Assembly (NCBI GenBank): GCA_001899085.1
Contig: MKVB01000004.1
Coordinates: 1 to 64,000, forward strand
Reading direction: 5' to 3'
DNA: 64,000 nucleotides
Source of the DNA: Devosia sp. 66-14
GTDB taxonomy: Bacteria; Pseudomonadota; Alphaproteobacteria; Rhizobiales; Devosiaceae
In this document: positions 33,888 through 41,793 of the stretch, piece after piece
Numbering within the stretch: position 1 is the stretch's first letter
Layout of the letters: each line of letters starts with the position of its first letter
Notes under the pieces: model-generated
Databases searched by the model: none
Told to the model about the DNA's origin: nothing
The model's input: only the letters and a program-made list of their open reading frames with translations
Position numbers and translations under genes: made by a program

Positions 33888-34313
33888 ATGGAGCAGATCC
33901 TCGTGGCGGCGGCGACGCTGCCGGTACATGTGCTGGGGCCGCGCTCGGTGCTGGTGAGCGAAGGGGCGCGGACCGGCAAGCTCTACATCCTCAAGTCCGG
34001 CGACCTCGAAGTGGTGCGCGACGGCAGCACGGTGGCGGCGATCGGCGATCCCGGTTCGGTGATCGGCGACATGTCGGCGCTGCTCGACCTGCCGCACTCG
34101 GCGACCGTGCGCACCCGCAACGGCGCCGAGGTGCACGTGGCCGACGATGCCGACGCGTTTCTCGCCGCCCATCCGGCTGCGGCGCGGCACATCGCCAGAC
34201 TGCTGGCCGCCCGGCTGCACAAGACCACGGCGTTGCTGGTCGATATGCGGCGGCAGGCCAAGGTCCGCGAGGACCAGGATATGTTCGACAAGATCTTTGC
34301 ACTGCTCGAATAG
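33888..34313 (+). CDS. Cyclic-nucleotide-binding-fold protein without DNA-binding domain (copy 1)
   Basis: A 141-residue single-domain protein with the CAP-type beta-barrel: [36 protein letters not shown], and a C-terminal helix. The phosphate-binding cassette has PHSATV where cAMP-binding proteins have PR(S/T)A, so the key Arg is His. No helix-turn-helix follows. It is 14 bases upstream of a paralogue and then a SelW-like gene, forming a small operon. A sensor or scaffold role is likely; the ligand may not be cAMP. Confidence 0.82.
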   Translation: MEQILVAAATLPVHVLGPRSVLVSEGARTGKLYILKSGDLEVVRDGSTVAAIGDPGSVIGDMSALLDLPHSATVRTRNGAEVHVADDADAFLAAHPAAARHIARLLAARLHKTTALLVDMRRQAKVREDQDMFDKIFALLE

Positions 34314-34327
34314 CGGGAGAGACGCAG

Positions 34328-34768
34328 GTGGCGGCTGAAGCGACGGAGAGCTGGCTGAAGTTCGATTTCTTCCCGGCCGGGACCGACCTGATCGTGCAGG
34401 GCGGCGAGGCCCGCGGCAGCATAATGGTGCTCAAGGAAGGCGAAGTGGAAGTGCTGCGCGACGGCAAGTACGTCTCCACCATCAAGCAGCCCGGCGCCAT
34501 TTTCGGCGAGATGAGCGTGCTGCTCGAACGGCCGCACTCGGCGACCGTGCGCACCATCACCGATGTGCAGCTCTACGTCATCGAGAACGCGCTGACCGTG
34601 CTGGAAGCGCATCCGTCCTGGCTGCTGCAGATCGCCAGGCTGCTGGCGCAGCGCGTCAACACCACGACGGCGCAACTGGTGGCGTTGAAGAGCCGCGAGG
34701 TCGAGCAGGACGATGTCCTGGTGTTGCCGACCAACGTCTTTTCCTCCTGGGGGGATCCGCAGATATGA
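34328..34768 (+). CDS. Cyclic-nucleotide-binding-fold protein without DNA-binding domain (copy 2)
   Basis: A 146-residue paralogue of the preceding gene (GSIMVLKEGEVEVLRDG; GAIFGEMSVLLERPHSATV; LLQIARLLAQRVNTTTAQL). It shows the same Arg-to-His change in the phosphate cassette and lacks an HTH. A GTG start follows GCGGGAGAG. Its stop overlaps the SelW-like gene by 4 bases (ATGA), so their products are made together. Confidence 0.82.
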   Translation: MAAEATESWLKFDFFPAGTDLIVQGGEARGSIMVLKEGEVEVLRDGKYVSTIKQPGAIFGEMSVLLERPHSATVRTITDVQLYVIENALTVLEAHPSWLLQIARLLAQRVNTTTAQLVALKSREVEQDDVLVLPTNVFSSWGDPQI

Positions 34769-35076
34769 CCGAAAAGCCCAGGCTCGCCATCACCTATTGC
34801 ACCCAGTGCAACTGGCTGCTGCGGGCCGCCTGGATGGCGCAGGAGGTGCTTTCCACCTTCGGCCTCGAAATGGGCGAGGTTTCGCTGTTGCCGGGCACGG
34901 GCGGCATTTTCGAGATCCACCTCGATGGTGTGCTGATCTGGGAGCGCAAGCGCGACGGCGGCTTCCCCGATGCCAAGCAGTTGAAGCAACTGGTGCGCGA
35001 CCGGATCGATCCGGACCGCGATCTCGGTCACATCGATCGTCCGCATGGCCCGGCCGCGAAGCACGGACACTCCTGA
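34765..35076 (+). CDS. SelT/SelW/SelH (Rdx) family thioredoxin-fold protein
   Basis: A 103-residue protein. The N-terminal ITYCTQCNWLLRAAWMAQE carries the CxxC redox motif (Cys, not Sec) at about residues 12-15, and GTGGIFEIHLDGVLIWERK followed by GGFPDAKQLKQLVRD is the family signature. Members are small redox proteins of uncertain target. Its 4-base overlap with the cyclic-nucleotide-fold gene is the most informative context. Confidence 0.9.
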   Translation: MTEKPRLAITYCTQCNWLLRAAWMAQEVLSTFGLEMGEVSLLPGTGGIFEIHLDGVLIWERKRDGGFPDAKQLKQLVRDRIDPDRDLGHIDRPHGPAAKHGHS

Positions 35077-35175
35077 GCTGCAAGGGCCCTCCGCAACTAT
35101 TGCAGCGCCGGGCCGTTGCGTGGAGGCGGCAAGGTCCCCACATCACGGCCGTCCGTAACCCGAACCCCTGGACCC

Positions 35176-35739
35176 ATGAGCATGCTCAAGCGCCTCGCTT
35201 CACTCGGCTTCGCCCTCGTCCTCACCGGCGCGCTCGCCGCCTGCGGCAACAATAACGGCACCAATGTGGGCAGTGTCGGGGTCGACTGGACCGGCAACGA
35301 CATAAATGTCGAGGCGGTCGCCGATCCGGAGGTGAAGGGCGTCATCTGCCATGTCGCCTATTTCAACCGGTCGCTGATCGATCGCCTGCAGCAGGGCAAC
35401 TGGTTCGAGGATCCGTCCTATTCCGCGGTGGATTGCACCGCCGCCGGCCCGATCACCATCGGCAACATCAACACCAACAAGGGCGGCGAGGAGATTTTCC
35501 AGCAGGCCCGCTCGCTGATCTGGAAGAGCCTGCGCGTCTCGCGCATCTACGACGCCGAGAACAACTCGCTGGTCTATCTCGCGCACTCGCGCGAACTGCA
35601 GCAGGGCTCGGGCAAGATGTCGCTGTCTGTGGTGCCGTTGGCCGGCCTCGACGTCACCTGGACCAACGGCCCGCCCAAGGGCTCGGCTGCCGCCGCGGCA
35701 CCGGCACCGGCCGCCGGCACCGCCGCCGGCGGCATCTAG
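35176..35739 (+). CDS. creA: CreA family lipoprotein
   Basis: A 187-residue envelope protein. The signal peptide ends in a lipobox (GALAACGN, Cys near residue 23). The CreA core follows: VGVDWTGNDINVEAVADPEVKGV in pieces, CHVAYF with conserved Cys, SRIYDAENNSLVYLAHSREL near 130, and KMSLSVVPL. CreA is widespread but of unknown biochemical role. The Ala/Pro-rich C-terminus (AAAAAPAPAAG) is a local extension. The ATG at 35176 is followed by a second ATG two codons later. Confidence 0.9.
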   Translation: MSMLKRLASLGFALVLTGALAACGNNNGTNVGSVGVDWTGNDINVEAVADPEVKGVICHVAYFNRSLIDRLQQGNWFEDPSYSAVDCTAAGPITIGNINTNKGGEEIFQQARSLIWKSLRVSRIYDAENNSLVYLAHSRELQQGSGKMSLSVVPLAGLDVTWTNGPPKGSAAAAAPAPAAGTAAGGI

Positions 35740-35751
35740 CGCGCGGCCCCC

Positions 35752-35780
35752 GCCTCCCTCCCCCTCGAGGGGAGGGAGGC
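35752..35780. repeat. Perfect 29-base palindrome after creA
   Basis: GCCTCCCTCCCC-CTCGA-GGGGAGGGAGGC, 12-bp perfect arms and a 5-base loop, beginning 13 bases after the creA stop. It has no T-tract, so it is more likely an mRNA 3' stabiliser or REP-type element than an intrinsic terminator. Confidence 0.75.
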
Positions 35781-35951
35781 GATGCCGCACCGCCGGTGCG
35801 TCCCTTCTCTGAGGGGCGGGCGAGGGGCTGTTCAGGCCACCTACATCGTTCAAACTCGATTCAAGCCCGATCAATCGAGGCAACGCGCGGGCAAGCTCTG
35901 GGCGCGCAGGCTCCCGCGATGCCCCGTGAAGCGGGTTCGGGAGGCGCGATC

Positions 35952-36143
35952 ATGTTCGGCTGGTTGCCACCATTGCAGCAGGGCACGGCGATCATTGCCG
36001 CATCGCTGCTGTTCATCGTCGTGATCTTCCTCATCGCCCGGGTCGCGAGGCTCAGCCAGCCGCTCGCCCTCGCCCTGGCGCTGACCCCGCCAATGGCCCT
36101 CGTCGTGGCGCTCGAACGCGCCGCCGCCAGCGGCCTCATCTGA
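35952..36143 (+). CDS. Small two-span membrane protein
   Basis: A 63-residue protein. GTAIIAASLLFIVVIFLIARVA forms the first hydrophobic span when read around residues 11-32, and LALALALTPPMALVVALE forms a second. GGGAGGCG lies eight bases before the ATG. No family recognised. Confidence 0.65.
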   Translation: MFGWLPPLQQGTAIIAASLLFIVVIFLIARVARLSQPLALALALTPPMALVVALERAAASGLI

Positions 36144-36407
36144 ACCTACGCGGGGGTTCGCCCCACCTGCAGCACTGCCGGCCTCGTCGGTCGGAGTTCG
36201 CGCGCCTCAGGGCCGTGCAGCTTTCATCGCGGCGCTCCCGATGCCGATTTGCTGCCGAGCCGCGTCGGCGCGGAAGCGGTTGTTCCGCCTTGACGGCAAA
36301 ACACAAAAAGATTTCATGCCGCGCAGTCGCAATCGACTGGCCCGCGTTCGATATTTGCGCGCGGTACACGCCAGAAGTGGCAACGACCCCGCATCAAGGA
36401 GTTCATC

Positions 36408-37043
36408 ATGGCAATTCTCATCGGCGATACCGCCCCCGATTTCGAGGCGGAGACCACCGAAGGTCGCATCCGCTTCCACGATTACATCGACGGCAGCTGG
36501 GCCGTGCTGTTCTCGCATCCCAAGAATTTCACCCCGGTCTGCACCACCGAGCTCGGCTACACCGCCAAGCTGAAGCCCGAGTTCGACAAGCGCGGCGTCA
36601 AGGTGCTGGGCCTCAGCGTCGACAAGCTCGAGAACCATGCCGGCTGGGCTGCCGATATTGCCGAGACGCAGGGCGCGACGCTCAACTTCCCGCTGATCTC
36701 CGATGTCGAGGGGGAGGTCGCGCGCAAGTACGACATGATCCACCCCAACGCCGACAACTCGCTGACCGTGCGTTCGGTACTCGTCATCGGGCCGGACAAG
36801 AAGGTGAAGCTCAAGATCGAGTATCCGGCCTCCACCGGCCGCAATTTCGATGAGATCCTGCGCGTCATCGACAGCCTGCAGCTCACCGCCAAGCACCAGG
36901 TGGCGACGCCGGTGAACTGGAAGTCGGGCGAAGACGTGATCATCGTGCCCGCCGTTTCCGACGAAGCAGCGCGCGAAAAATACCCAGAAGGCTGGAAGAC
37001 GCTGAAGCCGTACCTGCGCATCGTGCCGCAGCCGCGCGCCTGA
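36408..37043 (+). CDS. 1-Cys peroxiredoxin (Prx6 type)
   Basis: A 211-residue cytoplasmic peroxidase. The peroxidatic Cys is in FTPVCTTE near residue 46, with the supporting HPKNF before it. DKLENHAGWAADI, LNFPLISD and the long C-terminal Prx6 extension (VATPVNWKSGEDVIIVP; YPEGWKTLKPYLR) identify the 1-Cys Prx6/AhpC-like branch. It reduces H2O2 and organic or lipid hydroperoxides. AAGGAG precedes the ATG. A 264-base upstream gap shows no other gene, and a terminator follows. Confidence 0.93.
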   Translation: MAILIGDTAPDFEAETTEGRIRFHDYIDGSWAVLFSHPKNFTPVCTTELGYTAKLKPEFDKRGVKVLGLSVDKLENHAGWAADIAETQGATLNFPLISDVEGEVARKYDMIHPNADNSLTVRSVLVIGPDKKVKLKIEYPASTGRNFDEILRVIDSLQLTAKHQVATPVNWKSGEDVIIVPAVSDEAAREKYPEGWKTLKPYLRIVPQPRA

Positions 37044-37064
37044 TCCGCCTTTATGCTGTTCGAT

Positions 37065-37095
37065 CGGGCGGTCCCTCGGGGCCGCCCGTTTTCGT
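37065..37095. terminator. Terminator between peroxiredoxin and convergent small gene
   Basis: Arms CGGGCGG (37065-37071) and CCGCCCG (37082-37088) with a 10-base loop, followed on the plus strand by TTTTCGTTT. It lies 22 bases past the peroxiredoxin stop, so it is a standard intrinsic terminator. Confidence 0.75.
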
Positions 37096-37096
37096 T

Positions 37097-37363
37097 TCAG
37101 GCGGCGCCGCGCAGCGCCCGGTTGATGGCGCCCAGCAGCATGACGATGCGCCCCAGCCCCATCAGCACCAGCCCGCCGACGAACGGCATAACCGCCCACT
37201 GCATCAGCCGCGCCGCCTCGATCAGCGCGCCGAGCAGGTCGCCGCCGGGCGCATCGAGCGCGGCGTTGATCATGTCGATCTGAGCCGGCGCATGCACGCC
37301 GGCCACCACCAGCGTCACCAGCACCGCAATCAGCCCGACGACATAAAGCAGTCCCGCAACCAT
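37097..37363 (-). CDS. Small membrane protein, two or three spans
   Basis: An 88-residue protein with hydrophobic segments VAGLLYVVGLIAVLVTLVVA at the N-terminus and AVMPFVGGLVLMGLGRIVML near the C-terminus. The ATG at 37363 is chosen because GAGGGGGCGAGG immediately precedes it; an upstream in-frame ATG at 37390 has no ribosome site. No family recognised. Confidence 0.7.
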   Translation of the reverse strand: MVAGLLYVVGLIAVLVTLVVAGVHAPAQIDMINAALDAPGGDLLGALIEAARLMQWAVMPFVGGLVLMGLGRIVMLLGAINRALRGAA

Positions 37364-37450
37364 CCTCGCCCCCTCATGGCTTGTCGCCATAGTTAAGAAG
37401 GCCTGAACGGCTTCGTCAACGTGTAGGGGCCGGACCGATCGCGAGGCGCT

Positions 37451-37795
37451 TCAGAGCCCCAGTTCAGCCCTGAGCTTGCGCGTCAGCTTGTCGGCGATCA
37501 GCCGGTGCGCCTCGCGGATATAGCCCTCGGTGAGCGCCGCTTCGAGCGCCCCGGGCGCCACCCGCACCCATTGCCGTTTGGCGAAATAGGCGGCCTGCGT
37601 GATGCCGTCGAGCTCGGTCAGCCCGTCAAAGGCGATCTCGCCGACCTTGAACACCAGGTCACCGGAGCTGTCGCCGAGGAGGCAGAACACCTTGCCGCCG
37701 ACCTTGGCGACCAGCGCTTCCCATTGTTCGTGCAGCGTCACCGCCGGCAGCGTGGTGACGAAACCGGTAAAGCCGTCACGGTTATGGAGGGTCAA
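37451..37795 (-). CDS. MmcQ/YjbR family protein
   Basis: A 114-residue protein of the MmcQ/YjbR fold (double-wing DNA-binding-like): LPAVTLHEQWEALVAKVGGKVFCLL near residues 15-40, GEIAFDGLTEL, and the C-terminal LIADKLTRKLRAEL. Family members are small and poorly characterised. The TTG at 37795 gives a family-sized N-terminus and lies 13 bases after the stop of the upstream membrane protein, with GAAGAGG as ribosome site. Confidence 0.78.
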   Translation of the reverse strand: MTLHNRDGFTGFVTTLPAVTLHEQWEALVAKVGGKVFCLLGDSSGDLVFKVGEIAFDGLTELDGITQAAYFAKRQWVRVAPGALEAALTEGYIREAHRLIADKLTRKLRAELGL

Positions 37796-37808
37796 GCGCG
37801 GCGCCTCT

Positions 37809-38132
37809 TCAGATCTGGTCGTGCCGGACGAACAGCCGCGTCTTGCGTGAGCGCCCGGCCCAGGCGAGCAACACCCCCGGCACGGCCAGCACGGCCCAGC
37901 CCGGCATGGCGAGGATCGCTTCCGACACCGGCTCCAGCACCATGCCGAAGAACCGCCCGGCGAGGAACGCGCGCACCACTGCGAGGCTCTCGGCATTGAG
38001 CCAGGTCCAGTTGTCGCTCAGCGAGGTGAAGAGCAGCTGGTTGGCGCCGAGCGAGCGGGTGCCGTCGATGATCAGCAGGATCAGCGCCACGCCGAGGAGC
38101 CAGGTGCCCAAAAGCCTGAGAAAAAGCCGCAT
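37809..38132 (-). CDS. Two-span membrane protein upstream of MmcQ-like gene
   Basis: A 107-residue protein. First span LLGTWLLGVALILLIIDG, last span MPGWAVLAVPGVLLAWAG, with a soluble middle (SLSDNWTWLNAESLAVVRAFLAG). It resembles conserved rhizobial membrane proteins of unknown role found next to MmcQ-like genes. It forms an operon with the MmcQ-like gene. Confidence 0.75.
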   Translation of the reverse strand: MRLFLRLLGTWLLGVALILLIIDGTRSLGANQLLFTSLSDNWTWLNAESLAVVRAFLAGRFFGMVLEPVSEAILAMPGWAVLAVPGVLLAWAGRSRKTRLFVRHDQI

Positions 38133-38382
38133 CGAGGTCCGTCGCGTCCGGGATGCGCCGACGGGTCCCGAGTGCTCCGCCGGCTGCTTCGTCCCTTTTG
38201 CCACGCGGTTTGCGCCAGAGACAAGACGAGTCTGGGCCGCACCCCCGATCAATCCGGACGATGAGATCGTCCGGCCCGCGTTATGTGCCTTGCGGACACG
38301 ACGTCGATGAGTATATTGCGCCCGCTCCGGCAGGCTCTGGCCCCGGACACGCAGACCCGGGCCCGCCCGGCCCGCTGCATGC

Positions 38383-38472
38383 GGAGAGATGGCCGAGTGG
38401 TCGAAGGCGCACGCCTGGAAAGTGTGTAGGCGGGGAACCGTCTCAAGGGTTCGAATCCCTTTCTCTCCGCCA
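38383..38472 (+). tRNA. tRNA-Ser (anticodon GGA)
   Basis: The acceptor arm GGAGAGA pairs with TCTCTCC, the discriminator is G and CCA is encoded (38470-38472). The D arm is GGCCGAGTGGTCGAAGGC, the anticodon loop is CTGGAAA (GGA), a long variable arm follows as in class II serine tRNAs, and the T loop is GGTTCGAATCC. It lies at the left edge of an accessory-looking stretch. Confidence 0.97.
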
Positions 38473-38658
38473 AACACCGCCGATTGCCCTCTGTAGTGCG
38501 ATATTGCCGCCGATCACCGCACACCCACCGAGCGGTATAGAAGACCGCCGATTCTACGCTACAGCCCGATATATCTTGAAGATTAGCGACGGCAGCGAGC
38601 GGCCCTTTTGCAGGCGTTCAGCTTTGGATGAGTAGTGCTTGAAAGCTGCCGTGCGGCA

Positions 38659-39579
38659 TTACGCGTTCTTGAGTTGTGCCAGCCCCTCGTCGAACGACGT
38701 TACCCGAAAGTCCGGAAACCGCATCTTGAACTTGTCGGACACGAAGATGTTGTCCTGCGCATACCGCGGGAGGAGTTCAGCAGCATCCCTAGCGGCCGCG
38801 CTGAAAAGACCTGCCAACCGCAACTGCCAGCGCTTGAGAACCGTGTAACGCGGCTTTGTTCCGAAGGTTCGCGCCGCTAGGGTGATGAAGCCGCGATAGG
38901 TCAGACGATTGTCGTCGCATGGAAGATGCCAGGTCTGGCCATAAGCATCTTGTGTGTTGCCCAAGAGGGCCATGGCGCGGCTGGCGTCCGGCGTGAAGAT
39001 GAGGCTGCGCAGCGTGTCGTCGCGCAGGAAGACGCGGGCGGCCTTGCCGTCGCGCAAAGGCTCCAGAATGGCGCTGTTGGTGATGCTCTGCGTCTTGCCC
39101 GGACCGTAGAATTCCGGCGCCCGGGAGATCATGGCGGTGACACGGCCTTGCGCCATGGCCCCCAGCAGGTCGTTGGCGATGGCGGCACGGACGCGGCCCT
39201 TTTCGCCATTGGGCTCGAAGCGCATGCTTTCGGTCTGCGGCTCGGCGGTCTGGGGATACATGTAGGTGTTGTCGAAAAAGACGAGCTTCGCGCCATGCGC
39301 GGCGCAGGCGTCGATGACATTGCGCATCATGACCGGCCATTGCTCGACCCAGAGCTTTGTGTCCATCGGAAGGCCAGCGGTGAGGTAGACGATGTCGGAA
39401 CCTTCGACCGCGCTCATGGTCTGAGCCGGATCGAGCAAATTCGCCTGCTGCAGATGATCGGTGTCGTTCACCTTGCGGGGGTTTCGGCTGACGAGGCGGA
39501 TGTCGTTGGCAAAGTCGCGCTTGAGCGCGCGGGCCAATTCCTGCCCGATCTGCCCGGAAGCGCCGAGAATTGTCTGCAT
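38659..39579 (-). CDS. NAD-dependent epimerase/NmrA-like SDR under MerR control
   Basis: A 306-residue atypical SDR. The N-terminal MQTILGASGQIGQELARAL is the NAD(P)-binding glycine motif, followed by DIRLVSRNPRKV and DIVYLTAGLPM. FFDNTYMYPQT and RAPEFYGPG are typical of epimerase-family proteins. It is transcribed from a promoter with a 19-bp spacer (39632-39662), which marks it as a MerR target. GC is lower than in flanking genes. Substrate unknown; a detoxifying reductase is possible. Confidence 0.82.
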   Translation of the reverse strand: MQTILGASGQIGQELARALKRDFANDIRLVSRNPRKVNDTDHLQQANLLDPAQTMSAVEGSDIVYLTAGLPMDTKLWVEQWPVMMRNVIDACAAHGAKLVFFDNTYMYPQTAEPQTESMRFEPNGEKGRVRAAIANDLLGAMAQGRVTAMISRAPEFYGPGKTQSITNSAILEPLRDGKAARVFLRDDTLRSLIFTPDASRAMALLGNTQDAYGQTWHLPCDDNRLTYRGFITLAARTFGTKPRYTVLKRWQLRLAGLFSAAARDAAELLPRYAQDNIFVSDKFKMRFPDFRVTSFDEGLAQLKNA

Positions 39580-39631
39580 TTGCACTGCTCCAGTTGGTCC
39601 GAACCAGGGCCCGGCGCCATTGAACGGATGA

Positions 39632-39662
39632 TCAATAACCTTTAAGTTAAGTTGAAGGTCAA
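39632..39662 (-). promoter_or_regulatory. MerR-type promoter of the epimerase gene
   Basis: Read on the minus strand: -35 TTGACC (39662-39657), a 19-base spacer holding the dyad ACCTT-N12-AAGGT, then -10 TATTGA (39637-39632). An over-long 19-bp spacer with a centred dyad is the hallmark of MerR-activated promoters. It also lies 20 bases before the MerR start codon, allowing autoregulation. Confidence 0.82.
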
Positions 39663-39681
39663 GACGCTTCGAGGCAGAGAC

Positions 39682-40119
39682 ATGAAGATCGGCGAACTGG
39701 CACGGCGCACAGGACTGACGGCATCGCGTATCCGGTTTTATGAGAGCCTCGGGCTTTTGCCGATGGTGGACCGGATGCCTAACGGCTACCGGCACTATCC
39801 CAAGGACGCGCAACTGGTGTTGGAGCTGATCGACACCGCGCAACAAGCCGGGTTCAGTCTCGATGAAATCCGCACCTTGTTGCCAGCCAATCTCGAAAAA
39901 TGGGACCACGCCGCGCTGGTGACTACTCTGCGCCGCAAGCTGGCCGATATTGCCGCCCTGCAGGCGCGGTTGGCAGAGAGCAAGGCGCAATTGCAGGCGT
40001 TGCTCAGCGATATCGAGAGCAAGCCGGACGACATGACCTGCGCCGACAATGCCCGGAGGGTGCTGTCACGCATGCTGCTCGGGTCACAGGATGCCGATGA
40101 AGTGCCCGACCTTCCCTAG
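39682..40119 (+). CDS. MerR-family transcriptional regulator
   Basis: A 145-residue regulator. The N-terminal winged helix MKIGELARRTGLTASRIRFY is followed by ESLGLLP and NGYRHYP. The dimerisation coiled coil lies at about residues 80-125 and the C-terminus is short, with one Cys (MTCADNAR). It lacks the CX2CXCX5C cluster motif of SoxR and the metal-binding Cys pairs of MerR/CueR, so it probably senses an organic electrophile. GAGGCAGAGA precedes the ATG. Two matching operators, one upstream of itself and one before the DJ-1 gene, define a three-gene regulon. Confidence 0.9.
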   Translation: MKIGELARRTGLTASRIRFYESLGLLPMVDRMPNGYRHYPKDAQLVLELIDTAQQAGFSLDEIRTLLPANLEKWDHAALVTTLRRKLADIAALQARLAESKAQLQALLSDIESKPDDMTCADNARRVLSRMLLGSQDADEVPDLP

Positions 40120-40120
40120 A

Positions 40121-40825
40121 TCAGCGAGCAGAAGGCTTAGCTTCGAGTGCGGCGACGATCTTTTCCGCTGTCAGCTTGGCCGAGAACGGATTCTGGCCGG
40201 TGATCAGCCGCCCGTCGACACGGGCATAGGGCAGGAAGGGCAGCAGCGCTTTCCTGTAGTGTGCACCGCGCTCTTTCATTTCCGCTTCGGCATTGTAGGG
40301 CACCTTGCGCGAGACACCGGCTACTACTTCCTCAGACCAAGCAAAGCCGGTAACATCTTTCCCGGCCACCAGCCTTGTGCCGTCCGACAAGGTGACGTTG
40401 AGAAGGCCGCAATAGCCATGGCACACCGAGGCGACGACGCCGCCCTGCTCCCAGATAGTGCGGGTCAGCGCCTGCAAACCCGGGTCATCGGGAAAATCCC
40501 ACATCACGGCATGGCCACCTGTGAAGTAGATCGCGTCGAACTCGCTCGGCTCGATCTCGTCGCACCGCTTGGTCTGGGCAAGCAAGGCCATACGCTGAGG
40601 ATCGTTCAGCCACGCCTTGGCCGAAGCGTCGAGCAGTGGCCATTTGAGGGCGCGTGGTTCAAGCGGTGAGAGGCCCCCCTTCGGACTGACGATGACCTGC
40701 TCGTAGCCCTGCGCCTCGAAATGGTCCCAGGCGTGGGTCAGTTCAGACAGCCACAGGCCGGTTGGCTCATCAGGGTCGTCGTAGTGTGCGATATTGGTGA
40801 CCACATGAATGATGCGCTTGGGCAT
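40121..40825 (-). CDS. DJ-1/PfpI family protein (Hsp31/glutamine-amidotransferase-like)
   Basis: A 234-residue protein. The nucleophile elbow ASVCHGYCG near residue 135 carries the conserved Cys-His, the N-terminal Glu is in TGLWLSELTHAWDHF near 25, and FTGGHAVMWDF near 100 is family-typical. Such proteins act as glyoxalase III or chaperone-type stress enzymes. It is convergent with the MerR gene (1-base gap) and transcribed from its own MerR-type promoter. It is probably a stress or aldehyde-defence enzyme. Confidence 0.87.
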   Translation of the reverse strand: MPKRIIHVVTNIAHYDDPDEPTGLWLSELTHAWDHFEAQGYEQVIVSPKGGLSPLEPRALKWPLLDASAKAWLNDPQRMALLAQTKRCDEIEPSEFDAIYFTGGHAVMWDFPDDPGLQALTRTIWEQGGVVASVCHGYCGLLNVTLSDGTRLVAGKDVTGFAWSEEVVAGVSRKVPYNAEAEMKERGAHYRKALLPFLPYARVDGRLITGQNPFSAKLTAEKIVAALEAKPSAR

Positions 40826-40855
40826 GGGGACGGTTCCGGCATGACTGAGAACCGA

Positions 40856-40886
40856 AACCTAACCTTGAAGTCATGTTGAAGGTCAA
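40856..40886 (-). promoter_or_regulatory. MerR-type promoter of the DJ-1 gene
   Basis: Minus strand: -35 TTGACC (40886-40881), 19-base spacer with the dyad ACCTT-N12-AAGGT, then -10 TAGGTT (40861-40856). The dyad differs from the epimerase copy at only a few positions inside the spacer, so the same MerR protein should bind both. Confidence 0.82.
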
Positions 40887-41301
40887 GCTCGGAAACAGAG
40901 CGCCGGGAACGTCGCCGGCGACAAGCTTGGTGCGTTCAGAAGGCCCCGACGACAAGCAGACAACCTGCAATTCACCAACTTCGGACATTTGCTCGCGCTT
41001 CGATTTTAGAGGGCTATAGCGTAGGTGTAGTTCTCCGTTTCATCGGCTTCGGCCCGCCAGCGGTCTCAGCCGTTTTTCGTGACTGTTCTGCGGCATGACT
41101 AACGCACCCGCGAAAACACCAGTGCGCCCCCAAGGGCTCAAGCCGGTCGGAAATGAAATCGGCCGACGGGAAGGTTGGCTTGGGGCGAGTTCGACGAGAG
41201 ACATGGCGCCCTTTGCAAAAACGAGAAGGCTGCGCTCGCCTTCAAAAAGGGGATAAGGCGATGCTGGGCCAGCCCGACAGGGCGGTTTCAAAGGAGTGGC
41301 C
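40887..41301. other. Non-coding gap of about 415 bases
   Basis: No convincing gene. A minus-strand open frame at 41040-41312 has no ribosome site and an unlikely composition. GC is lower than in the core DNA. The right end carries a strong AAAGGAG for the tiny gene at 41302. It may be decayed mobile DNA, but no transposase or terminal repeats were found. Confidence 0.5.
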
Positions 41302-41403
41302 ATGAACAACATTGACGATGAACTCCGATTGGCCCTGACGTCCAGCGGGATGATGAGCAGTTTCCATTCGCTGAATCATCTAGGCAGATATTTCTATCAG
41401 TGA
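41302..41403 (+). CDS. 33-residue peptide upstream of an orphan gene
   Basis: The ATG follows AAAGGAGTGGCC, the best ribosome site in this stretch. The product (MNNIDDELRLALTSSGMM, then SFHSLNHLGRYFYQ) is polar with an amphipathic start. Its TGA overlaps the ATG of the next gene by one base (TGATG), so it may be a leader peptide coupling translation, or the leftover 5' or 3' end of a larger gene. Confidence 0.5.
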   Translation: MNNIDDELRLALTSSGMMSSFHSLNHLGRYFYQ

Positions 41404-41750
41404 TGAAGACATACCCATATTCAGGATCAAAGATTGATTGGAGTGGCGTGCCCGGATCAATCGAAGAGTACGAACCCAACCCAGATCTTCATTCGTTTCG
41501 GTTTTCAGCCTTCTTTGATGGTATGTGCTTGCGGTTTGGCCTGAGCGGTAGCGTGACATATGTTGGCGACAGCGCAACAGACGGCGCCATCGAAGGGTCC
41601 GTTGACGCCTTCCAGAAGATCCTTGCTGTGATATTTGATATTCCGCAGCACCACTACTTTGTTGGCCCGAACTTAGCGTGGTGCATGTGTATGACAATGG
41701 AAGGCGGCATGGCGTTTGGGCACGCAACGACTAAGATCAGGATTTCATAG
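41403..41750 (+). CDS. Hypothetical protein (115 aa)
   Basis: Begins at the ATG overlapping the upstream peptide stop (a GTG one codon earlier is also in frame). The mixed alpha/beta sequence contains aromatic and acidic patches (SIEEYEPNPDLHSFRFSAFF; FVGPNLAWCMCMTMEGG). It has no signal peptide or membrane span. Size, acidity and lower GC recall small immunity proteins, but I recognise no family and no toxin lies next to it. Confidence 0.55.
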   Translation: MKTYPYSGSKIDWSGVPGSIEEYEPNPDLHSFRFSAFFDGMCLRFGLSGSVTYVGDSATDGAIEGSVDAFQKILAVIFDIPQHHYFVGPNLAWCMCMTMEGGMAFGHATTKIRIS

Positions 41751-41793
41751 CCGAGGCGCACGAAGCAATGCCCTGGTGTCCGGCTGACCCGGC

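Noticed and set aside
38473..38658. Attachment-site duplication next to tRNA-Ser
   Set aside because: The T-arm/acceptor sequence was not found again near the right side of the accessory-looking stretch.
41040..41312. Minus-strand 90-codon frame in the gap left of the orphan genes
   Set aside because: No ribosome site, Pro/Ser/Arg-rich, and it overlaps the well-placed AAAGGAG of the tiny plus-strand gene.
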